This document shows, one piece after another, positions 33,005-40,304 of a stretch of DNA of 51,825 nucleotides. Positions within the stretch are counted from its first letter, which is position 1, and every line of letters starts with the position of its first letter. The notes beneath the pieces were generated by a model. The model ran no database searches and was not told where the DNA came from. It worked only from the letters and a program-made list of their open reading frames with translations. Position numbers and translations under genes: made by a program. Source of the stretch: Flavobacterium sp. ASV13 (lineage in GTDB: Bacteria; Bacteroidota; Bacteroidia; Flavobacteriales; Flavobacteriaceae); the NCBI RefSeq assembly GCF_000745775.1, contig NZ_JQJY01000011.1, forward strand, positions 1 through 51,825, in the 5' to 3' direction.

Positions 33005-35353
33005 ATGATAAAAAACAGTTTTATTCTTGCTTTTCTATTGCTTTCCATAACCGGAAATTCTCAGAAATTAAAATTAGAAGAAATAATGAAAGGAGAATCT
33101 TTCATTGGAAATCAACCCACTAATGGACGCTGGTCTTTAGACGGAAAAAAGGTTTATTTTGAATGGAATCCGAAGGATGAATTGGGAACAAGTACTTATT
33201 ATTGGCAAAAAGGAATGACAAAGCCAGAAGTAGTTCAGCCAAAAGAAGCTGTTTTTTCTCAAATGGATTTCAAAAGTAAACCGGGTTCTGATATTGTTTA
33301 TTATGTAGATAAAGGAAGCTTGTATTCTTATTCAATTAAGTCACAAACAAGTAAAAAATTGATTCAGCAATCGGCAGCGATATCTAATTTGCAATTAGGA
33401 TCTGAAGCTGGAATATTGTTCTTTTCTCAAAACGATAATATTTTCAAATACAATACTAAAGAAGGAACTGTTTTGCAGATTACGAATTTTAGTAAAGGAG
33501 CTAAAAAAGAATCAAAACCAGAAAAGGAAACTTTCTTAAACACACAACAAAAAGAATTATTCCAGTTTATTAGAGATAAGGAAGCTAAAAAACAATGGAA
33601 TCTTGCTAAGTCAAAAGCGATAAAATCTGATTTTGCTAAAGAATATTTTTATGGAAAAGACAGATTTACAAGTTTAAAAGTAAATCCAAATGGAAATTTT
33701 GCGACTTTCAGATTAGTTGAAGAAAATGAAGTAAAGCAAGAAAAAATGGAAGTTTTTATTACTTCTGACGGTTATAACCAAAATCCAGAAACGAAAGAAA
33801 AAGTTTCGACAAATAATTTTGTAAAAACGAAATTCGGAATTTATTCGGTTGCTAAAGATTCTGTTTATTATGTAAATTTTTCAACTTTAAGTCATATTCA
33901 GGATACGCCAAAGTATTTTCAGGATTATGAAAATCTAAAGAATAAGCCAAAAGAAGATAAACTGATTGTTGCTCAAGCACCTGTTTATAATGAAAACGGA
34001 TCTTTAGCAATTGTTGAAATCAGAAGCCAGGATAATAAAGACAGATGGCTTGTAAATTTAAATTTGGATAAAGGAACTTTCGAAGAAATTGAATACCAGC
34101 ATGATGAAGCCTGGATTGGTGGTCCTGGGATTCCGTCGTATTCATTTGCATCAGGAAATTTAGAATTTTTAGCCGATAATGAAACGATTTATTTCCAGTC
34201 TGAAGCTACAGGATATTCTCATTTATATACTTATAATGTAAAGACAAAAAAGAAAACACAATTAACAAAAGGAAATTGGGAAGTTCGTGACGTGACTTTA
34301 TCTAAGGATAAAAAAGTGTTTTACTTGAGTACAAATACAACACATCCAGGAAATAGAGAATTCTATAAATTAGTTCCTGCTGATGGAATTTTACAGCCAA
34401 TTTTAACAAAAGATGGCGCACATGAAGTAGTGATTTCGCCAGACGAAAAATCACTTTTAGTTCGTTATTCTTATAAAAATATTCCATGGGATTTTTATGT
34501 TGCTGAAAATAAAAAGAATACTTCTTTGGAACAAATTTCGTCTTCGGTTACTGAAGATTTCAAGAAATACCAATGGAGAACACCTGAAGTAATTACGTTT
34601 AAAGCGCAAGATGGAACTCCGGTAAATGCAAGATTATATACACCAACTGCAGAAACTAAAAATAAAGCAGCTGTTATTTTTGTTCACGGCGCTGGATATC
34701 TTCAAAATGCACATAATTTTTGGAGCAATTATTACAGAGAATATATGTTCCATAATTTGCTGACTGATTTAGGCTACACTGTTTTAGACATCGATTATAG
34801 AGGAAGTGACGGTTATGGACGTGATTTCAGAACTGGAATTTATCGTTTTATGGGCGGAAAGGATTTATCTGATCATTTAGATGGTAAAAAAGTATTAGTC
34901 GAAAAATACGGAATTGATGCTGACAGAGTTGGTATTTATGGTGGTTCATACGGAGGTTTCATTACTCTAATGGGAATGTTGACAACTCCGGGTGAGTTTA
35001 CTTCGGGCGCTGCGTTGCGTTCGGTTACAGACTGGGCACATTATAATCACGGTTATACAGGAAATATTTTGAATTTCCCTGAAACAGATCCACAAGCATA
35101 CAAAAAAAGTTCTCCAATTTATTTTGCAGATAATTTAAAAGGAAATTTAGTGATGCTGCACGGAATGGTTGATGATAATGTTGAATATAAAGATATTGTA
35201 CGTTTGTCACAGCGTTTTATTGAATTAGAGAAAAAGAATTGGAGTTTGGCTTCTTTCCCAGTTGAATCTCATGGATTTAAAGAAACGTATTCATGGATTG
35301 ATGAATATGGTAGAATCTTGAATTTATTTAATTCGACACTTTTGAAAAAATAG
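33005..35353 (+). CDS. Exported S9-family (dipeptidyl peptidase IV-like) serine peptidase
   Basis: 782 residues. A signal peptide (MIKNSFILAFLLLSITGNSQ) sends it to the periplasm or beyond. The N-terminal half is a beta-propeller (for example PTNGRWSLDGKKVYFEW, then many WD-like strands). The C-terminal alpha/beta-hydrolase has GIYGGSYGGF (nucleophile Ser ~647), Asp in MVDDNVEYKD (~723) and His in ESHGFKE (~756), in the S9 order and spacing. DPP4 family enzymes remove N-terminal X-Pro or X-Ala dipeptides; the exact specificity is not assigned. Stands alone with its own hairpins downstream. Confidence 0.92.
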   Translation: MIKNSFILAFLLLSITGNSQKLKLEEIMKGESFIGNQPTNGRWSLDGKKVYFEWNPKDELGTSTYYWQKGMTKPEVVQPKEAVFSQMDFKSKPGSDIVYYVDKGSLYSYSIKSQTSKKLIQQSAAISNLQLGSEAGILFFSQNDNIFKYNTKEGTVLQITNFSKGAKKESKPEKETFLNTQQKELFQFIRDKEAKKQWNLAKSKAIKSDFAKEYFYGKDRFTSLKVNPNGNFATFRLVEENEVKQEKMEVFITSDGYNQNPETKEKVSTNNFVKTKFGIYSVAKDSVYYVNFSTLSHIQDTPKYFQDYENLKNKPKEDKLIVAQAPVYNENGSLAIVEIRSQDNKDRWLVNLNLDKGTFEEIEYQHDEAWIGGPGIPSYSFASGNLEFLADNETIYFQSEATGYSHLYTYNVKTKKKTQLTKGNWEVRDVTLSKDKKVFYLSTNTTHPGNREFYKLVPADGILQPILTKDGAHEVVISPDEKSLLVRYSYKNIPWDFYVAENKKNTSLEQISSSVTEDFKKYQWRTPEVITFKAQDGTPVNARLYTPTAETKNKAAVIFVHGAGYLQNAHNFWSNYYREYMFHNLLTDLGYTVLDIDYRGSDGYGRDFRTGIYRFMGGKDLSDHLDGKKVLVEKYGIDADRVGIYGGSYGGFITLMGMLTTPGEFTSGAALRSVTDWAHYNHGYTGNILNFPETDPQAYKKSSPIYFADNLKGNLVMLHGMVDDNVEYKDIVRLSQRFIELEKKNWSLASFPVESHGFKETYSWIDEYGRILNLFNSTLLKK

Positions 35354-35363
35354 TTTTTAGTTG

Positions 35364-35383
35364 CTCCCGATAGCTATCGGGAG
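35364..35383. repeat. Perfect 20-bp palindrome CTCCCGATAGCTATCGGGAG
   Basis: Self-complementary without loop, 11 bases after the S9 stop; can extend to 23-24 bases with a G-T pair. GC-rich against its surroundings. From memory, this element recurs between genes in Flavobacterium genomes. Confidence 0.85.
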
Positions 35384-35401
35384 TAACAATAGACTGAACT
35401 G

Positions 35402-35429
35402 AAAAAAGAATCTAAATAGATTCTTTTTT
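35402..35429 (+). terminator. Terminator after the S9 peptidase gene
   Basis: 12-bp stem AAAAAAGAATCT (35402-35413) with 35418-35429, loop AAAT, running into a T tract. The A run on the other side makes it usable in both directions. Confidence 0.75.
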
Positions 35430-35444
35430 TGTTTTAAATAGTTT

Positions 35445-35452
35445 TAAATTTG
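35445..35452 (+). promoter_or_regulatory. Possible -7 box (TAAATTTG) of purC
   Basis: Exact TAnnTTTG followed by CA, 31 bases before the purC ATG. The nearest TTTG is only 13 bases upstream. Confidence 0.45.
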
Positions 35453-35483
35453 CATTCAATAAAAAACAACACAACTACAGATA

Positions 35484-36437
35484 ATGAGTAATACTATCAC
35501 AACCACAAATTTTAATTTTCCGAATCAGAAATCAGTTTACCGCGGAAAAGTTAGAGAAGTTTACAATATTAACGACGAGCTTTTAGTAATGGTAGCAACA
35601 GACAGACTTTCTGCTTTTGATGTGGTTTTGCCAAAAGGAATTCCATACAAAGGACAAATTTTGAATCAGATTGCAACAAAATTTATGGAGTTGACTCAGG
35701 ATATTGTTCCAAATTGGTTAATCGCTACTCCAGATCCAAACGTTGCAGTTGGGCATTTATGCGAACCTTTTAAAGTAGAAATGGTTATCCGTGGTTATGT
35801 TTCAGGTCATGCGGCTCGTGAATACGCAGCAGGAAGAAGACAAATTTGTGGTGTAACAATGGCTGAAGGATTAAAAGAAAACGACAAATTTCCTGAACCA
35901 ATTATTACGCCAACTACAAAAGCAGATAATGGTTCTCATGATGAAGATATTTCTCGTGAAGACATTCTTTCAAAAGGAATTGTTTCTGAAGAAGATTATT
36001 TGATTTTAGAAAAATATACTCGTGCTTTGTTTCAAAGAGGAACTAAAATTGCTGCATCTCGCGGATTAATTTTAGTGGATACAAAATATGAATTCGGAAA
36101 AACGAAAGACGGCGTTATCGTTTTAATTGACGAAATCCACACACCAGATTCTTCACGTTATTTTTACGCTGATGGATATGCAGAAAGACAAGCAAAAGGG
36201 GAGGAGCAAAAACAATTATCAAAAGAATTTGTTCGTCGTTGGTTGATTGAAAATGGTTTCCAAGGTCAGGAAGGACAACAAATTCCAGACATGTCTGATG
36301 AATATATAGAATCTGTTTCTGAAAGATATATCGAATTGTATGAGAATATCTTAGGAGAAAAATTCGTTAAAGCTGATATTGACAATATTGACCAACGTAT
36401 TGAAAAAAATGTATTAGATTACCTTTCTTCAAAATAG
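35484..36437 (+). CDS. purC: SAICAR synthetase (phosphoribosylaminoimidazole-succinocarboxamide synthase)
   Basis: Purine biosynthesis, ATP-dependent joining of CAIR with aspartate; cytoplasmic. 317 residues, the longer PurC form common in Bacteroidota. Landmarks: VYRGKVREVYNI (~13-24), DRLSAFDVVLPKGIPYKGQILNQI in pieces at ~40-62, VIRGYVSGHAAREY (~103), GLILVDTKYEFG (~195-206) and IDEIHTPDSSRYF (~214-226). Follows two hairpins, so it has its own promoter. The next gene begins 31 bases later, and a terminator-like hairpin lies inside that gene's first codons. Confidence 0.97.
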   Translation: MSNTITTTNFNFPNQKSVYRGKVREVYNINDELLVMVATDRLSAFDVVLPKGIPYKGQILNQIATKFMELTQDIVPNWLIATPDPNVAVGHLCEPFKVEMVIRGYVSGHAAREYAAGRRQICGVTMAEGLKENDKFPEPIITPTTKADNGSHDEDISREDILSKGIVSEEDYLILEKYTRALFQRGTKIAASRGLILVDTKYEFGKTKDGVIVLIDEIHTPDSSRYFYADGYAERQAKGEEQKQLSKEFVRRWLIENGFQGQEGQQIPDMSDEYIESVSERYIELYENILGEKFVKADIDNIDQRIEKNVLDYLSSK

Positions 36438-36468
36438 TAATTTCGGGTTTAAACTAATTATTTAAACC

Positions 36469-37602
36469 ATGAAATCAACAATAATAAAAAATGCCCTTCT
36501 GTTTCTATTTATGACAGCAGGGCATTTTCTTTTTGCGCAAATTGATAAAAAAGCCACAAAAGAAACCAAAATTTTATATCAGAATTTAAAATTAATTTCT
36601 AAAAATCATATTCTTTTTGGACATCAACATGCACTGGAATATGGGCATGGTTGGAAAAATGAACCGAATCGTTCTGATGTAAAATCGGTTACAGGATCAC
36701 ATCCGGCTGTGGTAGGAATTGATTTCAGCGATTTCTCTGGGAGCTCAAAAGATGTAATTGAAAAGACTAAAAAAATGCTAAGAAAAAATGTAATTGCAAC
36801 TTATGAACGTGGCGGCATTACTACTGTTTCCTGGCATTTTAATAATCCGGTTTCTGAAAATGGATTTTATTGGAAAGATTCTGTTTCTTCTCCCGCAATG
36901 GCATTGATCAAACCCGGTGGTTCACATCACAAGAAATACAAAGAAATTCTAAAAACAATTGCTGATTTTGCGCATTCAGTCAGAGCTAAAGATGGCACTT
37001 TGGCGCCAATGATTTTCAGGCCTTATCATGAATTTGACGGCGATTGGTTTTGGTGGGGAAAAAAATATACTTCTCGCGAAGATTTTATTGCAGTTTGGCA
37101 ATTTACGGTTTCCTATTTGCGAGATACTTTGGGCGTTCACAATTTTATTTATGCTTTTTCTCCGGATATCAGATTTAATTCGGAAACAGAATATTTGGAA
37201 CGTTATCCAGGTGATAATTTTGTAGATATGTTTGGAATGGATGATTATGCCGATTTTGGTCGTGACGGAAAATACAATCTTGAAGCAGGAGTAAAGAGGC
37301 TTAAAATAATTTCAGATTTGGCAATTAAAAAAGAAAAACTGGCCGCTTTTACAGAAACAGGCTTAGAATCTATTCCAAATGAAAAATGGTGGACTGAAAT
37401 ATTGTTTAAAACACTGAAATCTGAAAATTTAGAATTGGCTTATGTTTTAGTATGGAGAAATGACAGCACAAATCCAACCCATTATTTTGCTCCATTTCCA
37501 GGGCAAATCAGCGCGCCAGACTTTATTCAATTTTATGAAGATCCTTATACTTTATTTGAAAAGGATTTAAAAAATATTTACAGTAGTCAATTTAAAATTT
37601 AG
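36469..37602 (+). CDS. Glycoside hydrolase family 26 (beta-mannanase-like), exported
   Basis: 377 residues. Signal peptide with cleavage likely at LFAQ (residue ~24). The TIM-barrel GH26 core shows LFGHQHALEYGHGW near 48, TVSWHFNNP near 120, RPYHEFDGDWFWWG (acid/base Glu ~187) and FTETGLES (nucleophile Glu ~296), followed by YVLVWRND. Such enzymes cut beta-1,4-mannans or related beta-glucans; fine specificity is not readable. No SusC/SusD pair or other carbohydrate gene is nearby, so it is not in a visible polysaccharide utilisation locus. Its signal-peptide codons form a terminator-like hairpin (36488-36528). Confidence 0.9.
   Translation: MKSTIIKNALLFLFMTAGHFLFAQIDKKATKETKILYQNLKLISKNHILFGHQHALEYGHGWKNEPNRSDVKSVTGSHPAVVGIDFSDFSGSSKDVIEKTKKMLRKNVIATYERGGITTVSWHFNNPVSENGFYWKDSVSSPAMALIKPGGSHHKKYKEILKTIADFAHSVRAKDGTLAPMIFRPYHEFDGDWFWWGKKYTSREDFIAVWQFTVSYLRDTLGVHNFIYAFSPDIRFNSETEYLERYPGDNFVDMFGMDDYADFGRDGKYNLEAGVKRLKIISDLAIKKEKLAAFTETGLESIPNEKWWTEILFKTLKSENLELAYVLVWRNDSTNPTHYFAPFPGQISAPDFIQFYEDPYTLFEKDLKNIYSSQFKI
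36488..36534 (+). terminator. Terminator-like hairpin inside the GH26 signal-peptide codons
   Basis: AAAATGCCCTTCTGT (36488-36502) pairs with 36514-36528 with one mismatch, 11-base loop, followed by CTTTTT. It would serve as the purC terminator or as an attenuator for the GH26 gene, and at the same time codes for the hydrophobic signal segment. Confidence 0.6.
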
Positions 37603-37622
37603 TTCTCTATCAAATATTTTAG

Positions 37623-37660
37623 AAAGCGCAATTCTGCTAAAATGGGATTGCGCTTTTTCT
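37623..37660 (+). terminator. Terminator of the GH26 gene
   Basis: 10-bp stem AAAGCGCAAT (37623-37632) with 37647-37656, 14-base loop, then T-rich sequence. 20 bases after the stop. Confidence 0.78.
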
Positions 37661-37753
37661 TCTTTTATTATATTTTTTTAAATGATGCAACCTAATTGAT
37701 TGTTTAGTCGTCTAAATAGAAAATCATCATCAATCAATTAATAAACAATCATC

Positions 37754-38131
37754 ATGAAAAAAACAGTAATTATTTTAGGAGCAATTTTAGTATTCGGAAA
37801 TGTATTAAATGCATCAAGTTTAAAATTTATGATTAAAAATCAAATCGAGTTTTCTACTAATACAAAATCGCCGCTGCATCTTGCAATAAGCAAAGGTGAT
37901 ATTGAAAGTGTTAAAAGATTTATCCAATACGGTGCAGATCTTAATAAGATGGTGAATGATATGACTCCATTAATGATTGCGGCACGATTTAATGAATTTG
38001 AAATCATAAAAATGCTGCTAAAAAATGGAGCAACACCTTCTGATAAAAATGAAAAAGGTTTTACGGCTTTAAATTATGCAGAATATGCAAAAGCAACTGA
38101 ATCAATTGCTATTCTGAAAAGCTTGAAATAA
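37754..38131 (+). CDS. Small exported ankyrin-repeat protein (copy 1)
   Basis: 125 residues with a signal peptide (MKKTVIILGAILVFGNVLNA, cleavage around residue 20) and about three ankyrin repeats: SPLHLAISKGDIESVKRFIQ, then MTPLMIAARFNEFEIIKMLL and GFTALNYAEYAKATESIAIL. Probably a periplasmic protein that binds another protein. A close paralogue lies 1 kb downstream at 39118 with the same layout. The leader before the ATG is rich in AATCA units, as it is at the paralogue. No partner gene is obvious; in other bacteria small periplasmic ankyrins accompany catalases, but none is visible here. Confidence 0.88.
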   Translation: MKKTVIILGAILVFGNVLNASSLKFMIKNQIEFSTNTKSPLHLAISKGDIESVKRFIQYGADLNKMVNDMTPLMIAARFNEFEIIKMLLKNGATPSDKNEKGFTALNYAEYAKATESIAILKSLK

Positions 38132-38150
38132 TTTAATTAAAAGCAATAAA

Positions 38151-38188
38151 AAAAGTGCAATTCAGATTTTATTTTGAATTGCACTTTT
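38151..38188. terminator. Bidirectional terminator, 14-bp perfect stem
   Basis: AAAAGTGCAATTCA (38151-38164) pairs with 38175-38188, 10-base loop, with A tract before and T tract within the end of the stem. Shared by ankyrin copy 1 (+) and the SRPBCC gene (-). Confidence 0.85.
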
Positions 38189-38208
38189 GCTTTATGTTTT
38201 AGTGAATA

Positions 38209-38745
38209 TTATTCTAATTTCTTTTTCAGATTTTCCAATCCCTTTTGTAAATCATTTCCAATCATTTCATCCATTTTCATGAAGGGAAGCATAATATTCA
38301 TTGGATATGGAATAACACCATTGATTCCCCATTTTACTTTTGTCTGATTTCCAGAAACAGTTTCTGTTGACATAAAACCTTCCGCAGTATCATTCATAGG
38401 CTCTTTAAAACGTAGAGCAAAGTCAATGCGTCTTCCTTCCGTAATTTTTGTAATTTCTTGTTCACCAGAACCAACATTTTCTACTTCACTTTCCCAAGCC
38501 GAAATAGATCCAACTTGTCCGTCTGTGCCAGAAAAAGTCGATTTCATTTTTGGATCCAAGTTTGCCCAAACACTAAATTCATTTTGATTTTTTAAGGATC
38601 TCACATAATTAAAAACCGAGTCAACGGGTTTATTAATCGTTATTTCTCTTTCTACAGCATAATTTTTAGGCATAAAAAAAGCTGCAATAAGTATAACAGC
38701 AAGTATTAAAATTAAAGCAATTAGAATTTTTTTGATGATTTTCAT
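38209..38745 (-). CDS. SRPBCC (polyketide cyclase-like) protein with N-terminal membrane anchor
   Basis: 178 residues. One N-terminal helix (~5-27, IKKILIALILILAVILIAAFF) followed by an SRPBCC/START-like helix-grip domain starting VEREITINKPVDSVFNYV and ending in the long amphipathic helix MIGNDLQKGLENLKKKLE. Members bind hydrophobic ligands; no ligand can be assigned. Inserted in inverted orientation between the two ankyrin paralogues. Confidence 0.87.
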   Translation of the reverse strand: MKIIKKILIALILILAVILIAAFFMPKNYAVEREITINKPVDSVFNYVRSLKNQNEFSVWANLDPKMKSTFSGTDGQVGSISAWESEVENVGSGEQEITKITEGRRIDFALRFKEPMNDTAEGFMSTETVSGNQTKVKWGINGVIPYPMNIMLPFMKMDEMIGNDLQKGLENLKKKLE

Positions 38746-39117
38746 GTTTTTTTCGGTTTTAAGTTTGTTAGATGTTTTTGTTCTATTAAATGTACATAAA
38801 ATCTTTGAATAAAAGGCCTTATGTGTTGATTTTGAGTGTAATGAAAACAGCTTGAAATCATTTGATTATTTAGCTTAAAAAAATATTCATAAGATTTTTT
38901 ATATTTTTTTAATTTAAACTGTAACATATTGACTTTTTGTGCGTCTATTAAGAAAGCAAATTATTAACGTTCAGTTTGATTTATAGCGCTTATATTAATT
39001 GAATGTTAAGAATTAGTTAAAGCAAGGTACTTTGTTATGCATAATACATAAAAATAAATTACCTTTACATCGAAATTAAAAATCATCAATAATCAATCAA
39101 TTTAACAATCAATCAAC
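38746..39117. other. 372-base intergenic region between divergent SRPBCC and ankyrin copy 2 genes
   Basis: AT-rich, no credible coding frame. It should hold promoters for both directions. On the + strand a near-consensus -7 element TACCTTTA lies at 39060-39067 with a TTG at 39032, but the spacing (25) is long. A run of AATCAATCAA units precedes the ankyrin ATG. Confidence 0.5.
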
Positions 39118-39501
39118 ATGAAAAAGTCAGTAATTATTTTAGGAGTAGCTTTAGTAGCTTTTGCCAATGTTTCAATGGCAGCAAATCACACATCACTAGT
39201 TGGAAATCCAAAAATCGAAGTTTCTAGAAACTTCTCAGCGCCATTGCACGTAGCAGTAAGCAAAGGAGATTTAGAAGTAGTGAAAAAATTTATTGCTTAT
39301 GGAGCAAATGTAAACGAACAATCTGAGGATATGACACCTTTGATGATCGCAGCACGTTATAACAAAGTTGAGATACTTAAAGTTTTATTAGAAAATGGAG
39401 CACGTCCAGAAGATAAAAACGAACAAGGTTTTACAGCATTAAAATATGCACAATTGTCAAATGCAACTGAAGCAATTGCAATTTTAAAAGATTTAAAATA
39501 A
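39118..39501 (+). CDS. Small exported ankyrin-repeat protein (copy 2)
   Basis: 127 residues, signal peptide MKKSVIILGVALVAFANVSMA with cleavage after residue ~21, then about three ankyrin repeats: APLHVAVSKGDLEVVKKFIA, MTPLMIAARYNKVEILKVLL and GFTALKYAQLSNATEAIAIL. It is clearly a paralogue of the protein at 37754: the repeats align without gaps, and stretches such as MTPLMIAAR and NE-x-GFTAL are identical. Codon use here is somewhat less AT-biased than in copy 1, which may mean higher expression. Followed by a strong terminator. Confidence 0.88.
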   Translation: MKKSVIILGVALVAFANVSMAANHTSLVGNPKIEVSRNFSAPLHVAVSKGDLEVVKKFIAYGANVNEQSEDMTPLMIAARYNKVEILKVLLENGARPEDKNEQGFTALKYAQLSNATEAIAILKDLK

Positions 39502-39540
39502 TACAGTTTAAATCTAGTTTGAGTTAGAGTTAGTATACTT

Positions 39541-39573
39541 AACGGCCTTCCTTGAGCAGAGGGCCGTTTTTTA
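39541..39573. terminator. Terminator between ankyrin copy 2 and the DUF2238 gene
   Basis: 10-bp stem AACGGCCTTC (39541-39550) with 39559-39568, one G-T pair, followed by TTTTAT. GC-rich core and T run favour the + strand transcript. Confidence 0.85.
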
Positions 39574-39593
39574 TTTTATAATATTAAGAAGTT

Positions 39594-40196
39594 TTAAAAA
39601 TTAATTTCTTTGATTTTCTTGTCCTGAAATCTGGAGAATAAAATCAAAGCTGTAATTGCACCAATAGTTGCAAACAGCATATCAGATTGTGTATCCCAAA
39701 CATAACCCTGAGTTCCTAAAAAAGCATCTCCGCCGTCTCCGGTTGCCAGAGAAACAAACCATTCTATAAATTCATACGCGGCACTTATAGCCAAACAAAT
39801 ACAGACAATAATAAAATTGAAAAAGTTCTTATTATTGATAACTTCTTTGCGGATAAATAATTCTCTAATAATCATTGCAGGAACAAAACCTTGCGCAAAA
39901 TGTCCAACTTTATCATAATTATTTCGGCTTTGATGAAATATTTCTTTTATGTAATCAAAAAGCGGAACTTCGGCATATGTATAATGACCTCCAATAAATA
40001 AAATAATACAATGAATTAAAATCAAAGTATAAGTAAAATTGGTGAATCGGAATTTTTTGAAAGTGAAAGCTAAAATCAGAAATCCTATTATAGCCGGAAT
40101 GATTTCAAGAAAACAAGTAAATCCTTCTTTTGGATTTATTACCGAAGCCAATAAAGAAATTGAAAAAATGGTTATGAGAAAATAGATGTATTTCAT
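39594..40196 (-). CDS. DUF2238 (YjdF-like) inner membrane protein
   Basis: 200 residues, about six membrane helices. The central conserved part NYDKVGHFAQGFVPAMIIRE and AAYEFIEWF with the late DTQSDMLFATIGAI is typical of DUF2238/YjdF proteins, whose acidic and His residues face the membrane core. Function unknown in the family. Convergent with ankyrin copy 2 and separated from the RND pump gene by a terminator-like hairpin. Confidence 0.87.
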   Translation of the reverse strand: MKYIYFLITIFSISLLASVINPKEGFTCFLEIIPAIIGFLILAFTFKKFRFTNFTYTLILIHCIILFIGGHYTYAEVPLFDYIKEIFHQSRNNYDKVGHFAQGFVPAMIIRELFIRKEVINNKNFFNFIIVCICLAISAAYEFIEWFVSLATGDGGDAFLGTQGYVWDTQSDMLFATIGAITALILFSRFQDKKIKEINF

Positions 40197-40252
40197 AAAT
40201 CAGTTTTATAGTTGTAATGCAAGATATTAAACTAATTTGTAAAGGAAATAAA

Positions 40253-40282
40253 AAAAGCACCATTAAAATTAATGATGCTTTT
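40253..40282 (-). terminator. Terminator of the RND efflux operon
   Basis: AAAAGCACCATTAA (40253-40266) pairs with 40269-40282 with one mismatch; the A7 run at 40249-40256 gives a U tract to the leftward transcript. 22 bases after the RND pump stop. Confidence 0.75.
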
Positions 40283-40304
40283 GTCTGATTAAGTTTTTTA
40301 TTTT

